A stretch of DNA of 64,000 bases from Portunus trituberculatus. Taxonomy: Eukaryota; Arthropoda; Malacostraca; Decapoda; Portunidae. The notes beneath the pieces were generated by a model. It was not told where the DNA came from. It searched no databases and worked only from the letters and a program-made list of their open reading frames with translations. The stretch spans positions 226,501 to 290,500 of the forward strand of contig NC_059303.1 of assembly GCF_017591435.1 (NCBI RefSeq). Direction: 5' to 3'. Below are positions 19,038 to 30,420 of this stretch, in pieces. Each line of letters starts with the position of its first letter. Within the stretch, counting starts at the first letter, position 1. The translations under genes and the position numbers were made by a program.

Positions 19038-20330
19038 ATGGCGGTAGCTACTGAGGTATATCAGAGTGTGATTGAGTGCGTGAAAGAGAGTGTTGAGGTG
19101 GGATTGGGAGAGTTTGTTGTGTGTGAGATGTGTGGGCACGACAGGAAGGTCGTTGACTTTTCTGAGTGTATGGTGTGTAGGCTCAAGAGCGAGAATTTAG
19201 TTCTTTCTCTTGAGCACCGAGAATTACGAGAGGAAATCAGAAAGCTAAGTGAGGGGAAAAGTGCGAACGAAGTTCTCATCTTTGAATTGAAGGAGGAGGT
19301 TAAGAGGCTTGGGGAGGCAGTGGAAACAATTAGGCAGGAGATCAGTGTTAGGCCGAAGGTTGGACCTTCTGAGGGCGACAGGGTGGCTTGGCCCTCTGTC
19401 GGGAAGAGCAGAGTGGGGAAGAGGGAGCAGGCGTGCCAGACTGGGAAAGATAGTAGTCAGGATAGGCAGAGATGGCAGGTTGTGAGGGGAAGGAAAGTGG
19501 AGATAGGGAGGATAGGACTAAACCTGTTGAGTGTGAAAATAGGTTCGGTTTGTTGGAGGGGGAGGGGGAGAGTGAGAGGAGTGAATGAAGTGGTTGTGGT
19601 GAGTGAAAGGAGAAAGAAGGGGGTAGAGGAGAGGAGGAGGATGGTTGTGCCTAGCACACCTCAGGTGTGTGTGGTGGGTGACTCTCAGGTTAGGTATTTA
19701 GATAGCACTTTCTGTGGGAAAGACAGGGATAGGAGGACGAACGTGTGTATGCCTGGTGCAGGTGTGAAGGCAGTGAGTGAGGAGGTGCAGAAGAGGGTTG
19801 GGGGATGGAGAGGAGGGTGTAGTAGTTTTGCACGTAGGTGGGAACGATGTCAGAGCAGGTGGGTCGGAGGAGTTAGTGGCAAGATTTCGGGAAATGTTAG
19901 GCAAGATAAGGGAGAGTGGTAGGAGGTGTGTAGTGTCAGGAATCTTGCCTCGTGTGTATGTTAGCAGGAATGGTTGTCTAGAGCCATTGGTGTGAATGAT
20001 CGGGTAAAAGGGATGTGTAAGGATGTGGGTGTCAGCTTTGTGGATGTATGGGATAGGTTCTATGGGCGAAGGGATTTGTATGCTAGGGATGGTGTGCATC
20101 TGAGTAGGAAGGGTGTGGATGTGCTGAGTGGATGTCTGGAGGGGGAGTTGGGATGGAGTGTAGGGGGTGAGGTAGCAAATGCATTCCAGAAGAAAGATGC
20201 TAGACATAAATTAGATAGGATAAACAGAGATAGTGAAAAGATTAGGAAAGATTTCCAGGTGCAAATAGGAGAGAATAAGATTAGGATTCCAAATAAGGAG
20301 ACAGCATCTAGGAAGGTAGCAGGACTTAAA
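19038..20330 (+). pseudogene. fam-D copy 1 ORF1 region: Cys-rich head, coiled coil and SGNH esterase
   Basis: ATG at 19038 (MAVATEVYQSVIECVKESVE). Residues 30-55 hold CEMCGHDRKVVDFSECMVC, a possible zinc ribbon. A coiled coil follows. Then come SGNH hydrolase blocks: VCVVGDSQVRYLD (Ser of block I, about 19670), VVVLHVGGNDVRAGG (Gly/Asn blocks, about 19825) and YARDGVHLSRKGVD (Asp-His, about 20085). Esterase ORF1 proteins are known in L2/CR1 elements. Three single-base losses (near 19803, 19817 and 19968), judged against copy 2, shift and then restore the frame. In this copy no stop separates the esterase from the endonuclease that follows. Confidence 0.84.
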
Positions 20331-23058
20331 TGTTTTTATGTAAATGCCAGGAGTCTTAGGAACAAGAAGGACGAGTTATCTAGTTATATAGTTGAGGAGG
20401 ACTTAGATGTTGTATGTGTCACAGAGGCATGGGTAAATGAGGAAAAGTTTAGGAAAATAGGAAAGAATATGAAGTAGATGGATACATTATGTATTTACAC
20501 CAGAGAATTGGTAGGATAGGCGGAGGAGTAGTTATTTATGTAAAAAAATCCTTCATTTCCAGTCAGGTTAATGGTATTAAGGTAGATAACAGAGTAGAGT
20601 CCTTATGGCTGGATGTTAGAGTAAACAAAAGTAAGGTTATTAGAGTAGGAGCTTTTTATAGGCCACCTAACCAGTCAGCAGATGTAGACAACCTTATGGT
20701 AGATGAGATAAATAGGGGTGTACTAGTCAGACAATTATCTTAGGGATTTTAATCTTAAGTCAGTAAACTGGGAGAGGATGGTAGGAGATGCTAGTGAAAA
20801 TAAGTTTATGGAAAGTTTTCAGGATAACTATTTAGTGCAGATGGTAGATAAACCTACTAGGGGGAGGAAGGTTTTAGACATAGTACTAACAAATATTGAG
20901 CATTGTTTAAAGGAAGTTGAGGTAGGAGAGACTTTAGCAAACAGTGACCATCATATAATTAGATTTATCATTAATTCCAGTAGGGATAATATAGTGAATA
21001 AGACTAGAGTCCCAAACTATCAGAAAGGCAATTATGGTAGGTTACGTCAGTTATTAGGAGAGGTAAACTGGGAAGATAGTTTTGGAATTAAAACTGCACA
21101 GGAGATGTGGGATATTTTTAAGGTTGTAGTAAAGGGTATAGTGATGCAGTGTATCCCTTACAAAGATATAAGGCAGAGAAACAGGAAGCCATTATGGTGG
21201 ACTCATGAGATAGGTAGCCAGATCAGAGAGAAGAAGAGGGCATACAGAGAGTTGCAGAAAAGTGGGAAGATGTAGATTTGATTAGGTACAGACAGGTCAG
21301 AGATGATTTGAGTAAGGTTATAAAAAAAGTAAAAGGCAGGCAGAGATAAAACTAGCTAGAGCTGGGAGTAAAGATCCCAAAAATTATATAGTTATTACAA
21401 GGTCAGTGATAAAAGAAATAAGGATAGGATTGGACCACTCAGAAAAGATGGTGTAGTAGTGGATCAAAATGAAGACATAGTAGAATTATTGAATGAACAA
21501 TTTTCTTCAGTATTTACTAGGAAAGAATAGGAAATCCTGTTACAAACAGTGCGACGAGTAGTTTAAGAGCTTTAGAAAATATTGATATAAAACCGGGAAT
21601 TATTAGGAAATTTATTCTTGAACTAGACGATAGGAAAGCCAGTGGTCCTGATGAGCTACATGCCAGAGTACTTAGGGAGGGTGTAGACAGTATTTCTGAA
21701 GCACTTAAGTTAATCTTTGAAAGATCACTTAGGTTTGCTGAGATACCTCAGGACTGGAAGTTAGCTAATGTTACTCCAATATTTAAAAAAGGTAGGAAGG
21801 ATGATGCGAATAATTATAGACCGATCAGTTTAACTAGTATAGTATGTAAGATACTAGAGAAAATCATTAAGGGTAGTATTTGGGAGCATTTAAATGAGAA
21901 TAGATTAATTAGAGATACCCAACATGGCTTTAGATCAGGGAGGTCCTGTCTTACAAATTTGCTCGATATCTTAGAATATATTACCAAGGAGTTAGATGAT
22001 GGAAATAGCATAGATGTTATATATCTAGATTTTAGCAAGGCGTTTGATAAGGTACCGCATAGGAGGCTAGTGTACAAATTGAGACTACATGGGATAGGGG
22101 TAGGTTAGTTGATTGGATTAGTGAATGGCTTTCTGATAGGAAACAGAGAGTAGTATTAAATGGGGCAATGTCTGAGTGGAAGGAAGTGGTTAGTGGGGTA
22201 CCCCAAGGATCAGTGCTAGGACCTCTTCTTTTCTTGGTGTACATTAACGATTTAGATATAGGAATTAGTAGCAAAGTATCAAAGTTTGCAGATGATACTA
22301 AGATAGCATGTGCAGTACAGGGTGAAAAGGACAATTACAGAATACAACGAGACCTGGACAGGCTGATAGCATGGGCAGACAGGTGGCAGATGGAGTTTAA
22401 TTCTGATAAGTGTCAGGTTATGCATTTAGGTAAAGACAACACAAACTTTAACTATGAGATGGAGGGATGTTGGCTAGAGGCAGTAGAGGAAGGAAAGGAT
22501 TTAGGAGTAGTGATAGACAGGACTATGAAATTTTCAAAGCAATGTTTAGAAGCAAGAAATAGGGCAAATAGGATCCTGGGTTTTATAAATAGAAATGTTA
22601 GTTATAAAAGTAAGGAAGTGGTGCGTAGCTTATATAATTCCTATGTTAGGCCCCATTTAGAGTATTGCATACAGGCCTGGTCACCCCACTATAGGCAGGA
22701 TATCAACATGTTAGAAGCAGTTCAGAGAAGAGCAACTAGGATGATACCAGCATTAAAGCGCCTGGAGTATAGAGATAGATTAAAGGAATTAAACATGTTT
22801 TCATTTGAGAGGAGATGTATAAGAGGGATATGATAGAGTTATTTAAAATGTTCTCAGATACAAACTACATAGATGTGAGATCTTTCTTTACCTTAGAGGA
22901 GGGAAATAGGACTAGAAATCATGGCAGGAAGATTAGAAAGCAAGGCTGCAGGTTAGATATAAGAAAATATTTCTTTAGTCATAGAGTGGTAGACTTCTGG
23001 AATGCATTGCCAGAGACGGTTGTAAATAGCACTAGTTTGACAATGTTTAAAACAGATT
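20331..23058 (+). pseudogene. fam-D copy 1 endonuclease and reverse transcriptase (frameshifted)
   Basis: Endonuclease: FYVNARSLRNKKDELSSYI, VVCVTEAWVNEE, GGGVVIYVKKSF, then VLDIVLTNIEH and ANSDHHIIRF. RT: LDDRKASGPDELHARVL (about 21620), NYRPISLTSIV (about 21813), QHGFRSGRSCLTNL, YLDFSKAFDKVPHRRL (about 22023), SGVPQGSVLGPLLFLVYIND (about 22192) and KFADDTKIA (about 22283). C-terminal region: NRNVSYKSKEVVRSLYNSYV, RPHLEYCIQAWSP, YFFSHRVVDFWNALPE. Frameshifts near 20470, 20735, 21270, 21520, 22100 and 22820. Copy 2 is a cleaner guide to the protein. Confidence 0.9.
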
Positions 23059-23363
23059 AGATAAGCACTTAAATTTATTAGATTTATAATTATGTATAGC
23101 ACTGCATGATAGTTTTTATAAGAAATTTACTATAGTTAAATAAGACATGATCCCCATGTATGGGGACCACAAATTGTAGAGGATTTCGCTGCAGGACTTA
23201 GCCCTGTTAATGGGCCAAATATTTAGAATTAGTATATAATGTATTGTGTACTTGTAAGTGTATCTTTAAGTACTGATGACGAGGTCGCTGTGCGACTGAT
23301 ACAGGATAACCTAGATGGGCCCTGGTGGCCCTTTGTTATCCTATTATTTATGTTATGTTATGT

Positions 23364-23950
23364 TAAAGATTAAAAATGAGAAATTACAAGAGAGACTGCT
23401 GGCACTGTAAAGTAAAGTAGAATCAATAGAAAAGGGAGTAAATATAGAGGAAACCCTGATTGAAGAAATTTCAGAAAAAGTTTTAGAAGTTGTTAGAGAA
23501 GAAGATAAAAAGAATAGGCTTAATAAACCTTGTCTTGTATGGGGTTCACGAATCCGATAAGGAACAAGGTTATGAGAGAGAACAGGACGACAAGGAGAGA
23601 TGCAATGAAGTATTTGAAATAGGAGTGGGAGTGAGAAATGTGGAAATAGATAAGGCAATAAGACTTGGTAAGAGGAATGCGATAGGTGATGGCAGAGGTC
23701 AGTTACCAAAGCCTAGACCTTTGTTAGTAAGATTAAGGTGTTACAGAGAAATTTGATATACTGAAGAAGGCAAAAAACTTAAGGAATGCAGAGAGTGAGA
23801 GATTAAAAAGCATTATGATAGCCCCTGATATGACCAAAAAAGAACGAGAGACAGATAAGAACTTGAGAGAGGAACTGAAAGTGAAAAAGGAGAATGGAGA
23901 AACAGGATGGTATATCAAGCGTGGAAAACTTCTGCAGAAAAATTTTTAGG
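23364..23950 (+). pseudogene. fam-C ORF1 3' part, coiled coil and RRM-like region
   Basis: Continues the coiled coil interrupted at 18679 (IKNEKLQERLLAL, SIEKGVNIEETLIEEISEKV). Then comes an L1-ORF1-like RRM core, CLVLYGVHESDKEQ and NVEIDKAIRLGKR, followed by PRPLLVRLR and NAESERLKSIMIAPDMTKKE, which match the usual R-P-ILV-R-L and K-D-T-KER motifs of such proteins. Stops and frameshifts at about 23410, 23520 and 23745. Confidence 0.75.
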
Positions 23951-26900
23951 TAGGGATCTTAAAAGAGAAGTGAAAGTAAAACTAATAAATATACAGAGAT
24001 TAACAAGAGCAAAAAGTTTTGAAGTGGAAGAACTATTGAAAGAGGAGATGAATGAATGTTGCATTGTATGTCTGATAGAAACACAACAGAAGTATAAGAA
24101 GGTGGATTTCTCAAAAGGAGTAATGTGTGTGGAAAAAATGAGAGATATGAATGATAAAAAAGGAGGACTATCAGTGTTGATGTATGAGCGTGATGGCTGT
24201 GATATTTATGAAAAGGAATGTGATAACTGAGATATTTTGAAAGTAGAAATTAAAATAAGGAATGTTGTGATAATTATGCTACTTACATATATAGATGTGT
24301 CTGATAAAGAACGTAATGGAAAAATATTAAAGAAAATTGGAGAAGAACTTGAAAAAGTCATAGACGAGGAGATGGTTATTTTATTAGGAGACTTCAATGG
24401 ACATCTTGGATTTATAGGACCACAACCTTTAAATTATAATGGAAAATTAGTTTTAGATATTATGGAAAAATGGAATATGATACTATTAAATGGTGATCAG
24501 AAATGTGAAGGGGAGATAACAAGGAGGCAAGGAAACATAGGAAGTGCAATTGACTTCATGTTAGTTAATGAATCTATGTACAAGTATTTTGAAACTATGG
24601 TCATTGATGAAGAAAAAGGTATATTTGATTTGTCTGATCATTGTTTATTGGAGTCAGTTTTCAATATAGATACAAACCAAGAAGGGAAACGAACAGAAGT
24701 TTTGGAGAGAGAGTATTATGAAACAGGCTGTGAAATATTAAAGGAGCAATTCTTGAAAAAAATGCAGGATGACATAGAAGAAATAAATGGTAGGGGAGAA
24801 AATATAGATATGAAAAAACTAGAAAGGCTAATAAAGGATAATGCAGACTTAACCCTTAAGAAGAAATATAGGAAAAAGGTAACTTTATTAGATAATAAGA
24901 CAGTCGAAGAACCAGTATAGATGACTGGAGAGATTCGGAGAGAAATTAAATTAAGAAAAAAATATAATAGGCTGAAAAGAAATGCAAGCAATATAAACGA
25001 AAGAGAGCATTATGAGGAATTGTACAATAAACAAAAGAGGAAAGTACAACAGAGAATAAGGGATGAAATGACTATACATGAGAAAAAGATTACTAAATGA
25101 AATTAAAGAAGCAAAGGATTCTGGAAAGAAAATGTGGAATATGATAAATAAATTAAGGGGAGTTAACCAAAAGGAGGAAAAGGAAATTGCAGTTTATGAT
25201 GAGGTAGGGAACAGGATAGACTGGGATGTATTGCCTGAAAAAATGGTAGAATATTGGAATACAATATACAGAAAGCACCCAAATGAGATTAATGAAGAAT
25301 GGAATGAGCAAATTAAAGAAGAATACACTGCTGAGATAAGAAGGAGAGAAAGAACCCCTAGAATAGTGTACGGAAGGAGAAATGAAATAATACTAATACC
25401 AGAAAACTTAAAAACGCTATGATGCACTAAGAGGAAATTTGGAACCTGATGGTGCAGGAAAATTAATGATTAACTACACTGCTGATGACCGAATACAATA
25501 TTTCCCCAAACAAGTACTGGAACATATGGATAGTTTAGAAGGTACAGTAATGTGGCAGCAAGGTAAAGCAATGGGATGGGATGGATGGAGGGAAGAAGAT
25601 GTGAAAAGTGCACTAAGTAAAATAAAAAGTAGAAAACAACCAGGTCCAGATAAGATAAAAGGAGAAATATTAAAATGGTTTAAAGAAAATCCAACGTGTT
25701 TGCAAGCCTTAACAATTTGCCTAAATCATGTCATAAATAAAAATGAAGTACCAGACGAATGGAAGATATCATAAACAGTAATGATTGCCAAAACAAATAA
25801 GCCAAAAGTAAAAGAGCACAGACCAATAGCCTTAACAAATACCAACTATAAGCTTACTATGAATTTAATTAAAGGAAAATTCTTGGAACACATTAAGTCA
25901 CTTGGAGAAATAAACGTATTGCAAGCAGGATTTACAGAAGGCAGACGACTAGAGGATAATTTATTCACTTTAAACTATTGCATAGATAATAGCAAACAAA
26001 GGAAACTGGAATTAGTAATTACAGCTATAGACTATGAAAAAGCCTTTGATTCCATAAACAGAAAAGAGTTAATAAAGGTGTTAAAATACTATGAATGCAA
26101 CCCCAAGATAATAGACACTATAGTAACACTACACAAATGACAAAACACAGATGTTCTTGGGCCAGAGGAAAGTTGGGGATGTCACAGTAAGCAGTGGCAT
26201 ACAACAAGGGTGTACAGGATCCCCACTGCTCTTTGTGCTACTTGTTAATCATATTATTAAAAAGATAAATGAAAGCCAGATGGGATTTAAAAACAGTAAA
26301 CTATACATTCCAGTATTGTTCTATGCAGATGACGGGCTTCTATTATCAAACAGCAGGAAAGAAATGGAGCAGATGATAACTTTAGTGACAGAGACTTCTG
26401 CTGAATGTGGGCTGAACATCAATATACAAAAGAGCCAATGTTTGATTATTAATAGAAAAGAACCTAAACCAGAAAAGATAAAGGAAATTGAGGTAGTAAA
26501 AGAAATTAAATATCTAGGAATAAGGATTACAGAAGAAAGAAAGCATATGAAGAAATATAAAGAAATGAAAATTGAATTGGCAAGAAAAATGTCAAACTTA
26601 GCTTTTTCAGTGGCGGCAAGATCATGTAATAAAATTTTAATAGGAAAAACATACTGGAAGAGTGTAGTGTTGCCAAGTGTACTCACAGGAGGAGCAGTAG
26701 TGGACTGGAATAAAACAAAACTGGAACAACTACAAAGAATAGAAAATAAAGTTTGGAGGCATATTTTAGGAGCACCAAATTATGTGGCAGTAGAGGCATT
26801 ACGAGGAGAAGTAGGAAGTGCCACCATGGAAGAAAGAGATATAAAAATTAAATTATGCTACGCAAAACATGTATTGAAAGGAAATAATGATTAATTAAGG

Positions 26901-27460
26901 GAAATAATACAAGAAATGAAGGAAAATAGTAAAGGAAGTCAGTGGCTTAGAATAATAAGAGGGTATATGAAACAAGTCAACATAAGCAATGTGGAAGAAT
27001 TAAATCAAATGACTGAAGAGAACATGAAGGAGAGAGTAAGGATATGGGGAGGAAGGAAATGGAGGGCAGGAATGGAAGGAAAATCAACGTTGAATATGTA
27101 CTTTATGAATAAAAAAGAAATCAAGGAAGAAAACATATATGATAATACATTTAAATCTGAATTATTGTTCAGGTGCTGAACTAATTCTTTACAACTAAAC
27201 TGGAGGAAGAGGTTTAGTGGAGGGGAGGAAAAGTGTGACATCTGCCAGGAAGGAGAAAGTGAAACACTACAACACTTTATTACACTTTCAAGGACTAAAA
27301 GACATACGCAGCAGATATGCAATTACAGAAGACACCATATTAGAAAAAGTTCTTTTGTTCAACCCAGTAAGTGAAGGTGAAATAGAAAAATATACACTGT
27401 ATGTGGAAGAACTTTGGAAAACTAGAAAAACAAAGAGTGACTTAGCCCTGAACCAGCCCT
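23951..27460 (+). pseudogene. fam-C ORF2, endonuclease and reverse transcriptase (frameshifted)
   Basis: Endonuclease: INIQRLTRAKSFEVEELL, IVCLIETQQKY, VILLGDFNGHLGF (about 24375), SAIDFMLVNESMYKYF and LSDHCLLESVF. RT: RKQPGPDKIKGEILKWF (about 25635), EHRPIALTNTNYKLTMNLI, QAGFTEGRRLEDNLF, AIDYEKAFDSINRKELIKVL (about 26025), SGIQQGCTGSPLLFVLLVNH (about 26190) and VLFYADDGLLLS (about 26315). A C-terminal Cys/His cluster (CDICQEGESETLQHFI, about 27235-27285) lies in a shifted frame. Stops or frameshifts near 24230, 24918, 25075, 25420, 25775, 26138, 26892 and 27178. The separation of EN and RT by about 350 residues fits a long ORF2. Confidence 0.85.
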
Positions 27461-27602
27461 GAAGCAAGAAAAGAAAATTGCGCTGCCGTTGCAAAGGCAA
27501 TAGCGCATCTTACATCTATCTATCTATCTAGATGTGCCTGACTGTGCTCGGTTTTTGTGCTGGAACTCTGTTGTTCGTGCTGTAAACTTGTTGGTCCTAG
27601 CA

Positions 27603-28481
27603 ATGGATACCGAAGTTATTAAAGTCTTGCTTGAATCTCAAGAAAAGATTTTCCATACCACCATGAATTTTGTAGTTGACCAGCTCAAGTCAAGAATACG
27701 AGAAGCAGAGGTAACCATCCAGGACCTAACTCGAAGCCTGGAGTTCTCTCAGGCCGAGGTCAAGGATCTACGAAGTGAAGTAAAAGAGCTCAGGAAGTTT
27801 GCAAATGAAAATAAAGCTACTAGTGAAGATCTTAAGTCACAAATCAAGGACCTTGAACAAAGACAAAATTGCCAAGAAGACTATAATAGACAAAATAATT
27901 TACGCATAAGTGGAATTGTAGAAAAAGAAGAAACAGCCATATCAGTATCGAAGCTTATTGAAGAAAAGCTCCAGTTGCCTGCTGTCAAATTAGAACGAGC
28001 TCATAGAACTGGACCTGTGCTGCCTTTTCGTTCTCGTGTTATTATCGCGAGATTCGATAAGTTCAGCGAACGAGAACCAGTGATGCGAAATGCTCGAAAA
28101 TTGAAAGGTTCAGACATATATATAGACGAAGACCTTTGCCATGCATCCCAAGAAATGAGAAAAAGTCAGATACCTCTCATGGAGAAGGCCAGAGAAGAAG
28201 GCAAGATTGCTTTCTTTAAACACACCAGGCTAATTATAAAAGACAAAAGTACTAATTATCAATACCAGGGAAGAAGCTCTCGCAGTGGAGGTGTCTCGAC
28301 CGATGAAGCAGTGTCTCACAAGCAATTGACCACTGAAGCAAGTGATGACGAATCATCGGTTGGTGCTGACGGTAGAAATGCTGATTCCTCAACTTGTGGC
28401 GCTGTGGGGTTCGTCTCGGGAGCAGTGGTCCAGAAAAGTGAAGTAGGTGATGGTGAATCATCAGTTGGTGCTGAAGGATAG
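27603..28481 (+). CDS. fam-E ORF1, coiled-coil RNA-binding protein (intact ORF)
   Basis: An uninterrupted 292-codon ORF from ATG at 27603 (MDTEVIKVLLESQEKIFHTT). An upstream in-frame ATG at 27534 exists, but the first 23 codons from it look like leader. A coiled coil spans about residues 25-100. An L1-ORF1-like RRM core follows (CQEDYNRQNNLRISGIVEKE, then LPAVKLERAHRTGPV and FRSRVIIARFDKFSEREPVM). A C-terminal segment (HASQEMRKSQIPLMEKAREE) has the usual K/R-x4-P-x3-KAR-EGK. The tail is acidic and Gly-rich with two DESSVGADG-like repeats. It binds element RNA by family inference. No ORF2 follows: 28482-28795 has no recognisable coding and fam-D copy 2 begins next. Confidence 0.75.
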   Translation: MDTEVIKVLLESQEKIFHTTMNFVVDQLKSRIREAEVTIQDLTRSLEFSQAEVKDLRSEVKELRKFANENKATSEDLKSQIKDLEQRQNCQEDYNRQNNLRISGIVEKEETAISVSKLIEEKLQLPAVKLERAHRTGPVLPFRSRVIIARFDKFSEREPVMRNARKLKGSDIYIDEDLCHASQEMRKSQIPLMEKAREEGKIAFFKHTRLIIKDKSTNYQYQGRSSRSGGVSTDEAVSHKQLTTEASDDESSVGADGRNADSSTCGAVGFVSGAVVQKSEVGDGESSVGAEG

Positions 28482-29077
28482 AATACTGGTGGTCACTGCT
28501 CTGCCCCGACTATAATACCTCTTTTGATTTTTCCTCCTTCCACCCTGTGCTCCTCATTCTATAAAACTAATCACGAATCCATTACTTCCCTGTTGGATTT
28601 GTTTCAATCCTCCATGAATCCTATGTACTCTTAACAGCCCAGGACGCCCGAGATTCTTCCTCAGCCAGTGATATTGTGGCCCGTACCAAGAGTCACGAAG
28701 GTTTAAGGTCGAGGGTAGAAAGAAAGGTAATGTCACTAATGTGGTACCAAGAGTCGCTGTCATTATTGGAACGAAGAGCAATAAGGTCCTTGTTCTTTGT
28801 GTGTGCGCTCCGTTTTTGGCTGTTGTTTTTATAGTTAGCGAGTGATGTTTGTGCTTGGTGTCTGTGTGTGGTGCATTTGAGTGTTAGTGAAGTGAAAGTG
28901 TGTACTGCAAGTGTTAGATTAGAGTGGAATAGTGGTTAGAATCAGTGTTTGTGAGTTAAAAGTATTTTGGTAGAGTGAGGAGACTAGGCTTGTAACCGTC
29001 AAGTTGACCTTGAAAGAGGATTAGTTGACCTCACTTAGGCCACCCCACCATTTTTCCACCTCTCACCAAGTATTTTT

Positions 29078-29191
29078 AACATATCATCATAAATAATAGG
29101 ATAACAAAGGGCCACCAGGGCCCATCTAGGTTATCCTGTATCAGTCGCACAGCGACCTCGTCATCACTACTTAAAGATACACTTGCAAGTG
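29078..29191 (-). mobile_element. Antisense 3' fragment of fam-D inside the fam-D copy 2 leader
   Basis: Reverse complement of the fam-D terminal 3' UTR (compare 23248-23350). It splits copy 2 between AGTATTTTT and TTATTTGTTTG, which are nearly adjacent in copy 1 at about 18999-19010. A severely 5'-truncated insertion into a relative of the same family. Confidence 0.85.
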
Positions 29192-29280
29192 TTTTATTTG
29201 TTTGTTAGCTACGTATAGTGTTCTTGTGAGTTAACAGATTGTAAATTAGTAAAGCGGTAGCTACTGAGGTATATTAGAGT

Positions 29281-30206
29281 GTGATTGAGTGCGTGAAAGA
29301 GCGTGTTGAGGTGGGATTGGGCGAGTTTGTTGTGTGTGTGATGTGTGGGCATGACAGGAAGATCGTTGACTTTTCTGAGTGTATGGTGTGTAGGCTCAAG
29401 AGCGAGAATTTAATTCTTTCTCTTGAGCACCGAGAATTGCGAGAGGAAATGAGAAAGCTAAGTGAGGGGAAAAGTGCAACAAGTTCTCATCTTTGAGTTG
29501 AAGGAGGAGGTTAAGAGGCTTGGGAGGCAGTGGAAAAAATTAGGCAGGAGATCAGTGTTCCAAAGGTTGGATCTTCTGAGGGCGACAGAGTGGCTTCCCT
29601 CTGTCAAAGAGCAGAGTCGGGAAGAGGGAGCAGGCGAGCCAGACTGGGAAAGATAGTAGTCAGGATGGGCAGAGATGGCAGGTTGCAGGGAAGGAATGTG
29701 GAGGCAGTTAGGGAGGATAGGACTAAACCTGTTGAGTGTGAAAATAGGTTCAGTTTGTTGGAGGGGGAGGGGGAGAGTGAGAGTGGAGTGAATGAGGTGG
29801 TTGTGGTGAGTAAAGGAGAGAGAAGGGGTAGAGAGAGAGGAGGAGGTTGTGCCTAGCACACCTCAGGTGTGTGTGGTGGGTGACTCTCAGGATAGTACTT
29901 AGATAGCACTTTCTGTGGGAAAGACAGGGATAGGGGGACGAACGTGTGTATGCCTGGTGCAGGTGTCAAGGCAGTGAGTGAGGAGGTGCAGAAGAGAGTT
30001 GGGGGGATGGAGAGGGAGGGTGTAGTAGTTTTGCACGTAGGTGGGAACAATGTCAGAGCAGGTGGGTCGGAGGAGTTAGTGGCAAGATTTCGGGAAATGT
30101 TAGGCAAGATAAGGGAGAGTGGTAGGAGGTGTGTAGTGTCAGGAATCTTGCCTCGTGTGTATGTTAGCAGGGAATGGTTGTCTAGGGCCATTGGTGTGAA
30201 TGATCG
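29281..30206 (+). pseudogene. fam-D copy 2 ORF1 5' part (frameshifted)
   Basis: Corresponds to 19068-20000 of copy 1. The ATG seen at 19038 in copy 1 is lost here (AAAG replaces TATG near 29250). The Cys-rich head is CVMCGHDRKIVDFSECMVC. Frameshifts lie around 29478, 29560 and 29680. The frame 29944-30206 is clean through the esterase core (VVVLHVGGNNVRAGG), so copy 1's three deletions can be read against it. Truncated by fam-F at 30206 and resumed at 34004. Confidence 0.85.
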
Positions 30207-30420
30207 TGTGTGTATTTACCTATTTGTATTTACCTATTTGTGTATTACAGGGCCCGAGCTAAGCTCTCTGTGTCCTGTCTCCTTGTCCATTCCTGTCATA
30301 TCTCTCTTTCATCTGATTGACACACACGCGTCAACGACATCACTGCTCAGTTTATTCCACTTATCAATGCTACGATGCGGAAACTGTATTTTCTCACGTC
30401 ATTTAGACAGATGTCCTTTA

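Larger units (their letters stand above)
18680..23363 (+). mobile_element. fam-D copy 1, L2/CR1-like retrotransposon with esterase ORF1, full length
   Basis: A 4684-bp insertion in fam-C, flanked by TAAAG at 18675-18679 and 23364-23368. The 5' leader is 18680-19037, the coding region about 19038-23058, then a 3' UTR that includes a GATGACGAGGTCGCTGTGCG segment and ends in (ATGTT)n. Copy 2 (28796-37348) is very similar over its whole length, so both are probably young. Small indels break this copy. Confidence 0.9.
18141..27532 (+). mobile_element. fam-C non-LTR retrotransposon with PHD-finger ORF1, split by fam-D
   Basis: Two parts, 18141-18679 and 23364-27532, belong to one element. The coiled-coil frame ...EENMILK at 18679 continues as IKNEKLQERLLAL after 23368, and TAAAG is duplicated on both sides of the inserted fam-D. 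The element has a leader, an ORF1 with PHD finger and coiled coil, an ORF2 with endonuclease and RT, and a 3' end of (ATCT)n at about 27517-27531. The RT (IDYEKAFDSINRKELI, YADDGLL) is distinct from the CR1/L2-like families here and looks nearer the RTE/L1 side; I do not assign a clade. Frameshifts and stops make it inactive. Confidence 0.8.

Noticed and set aside
19698..20207. Minus-strand 169-codon frame, also seen at 33915-34358
   Set aside because: Mirror of the fam-D esterase region and duplicated with it; low-complexity Thr/Pro/Ile translation.
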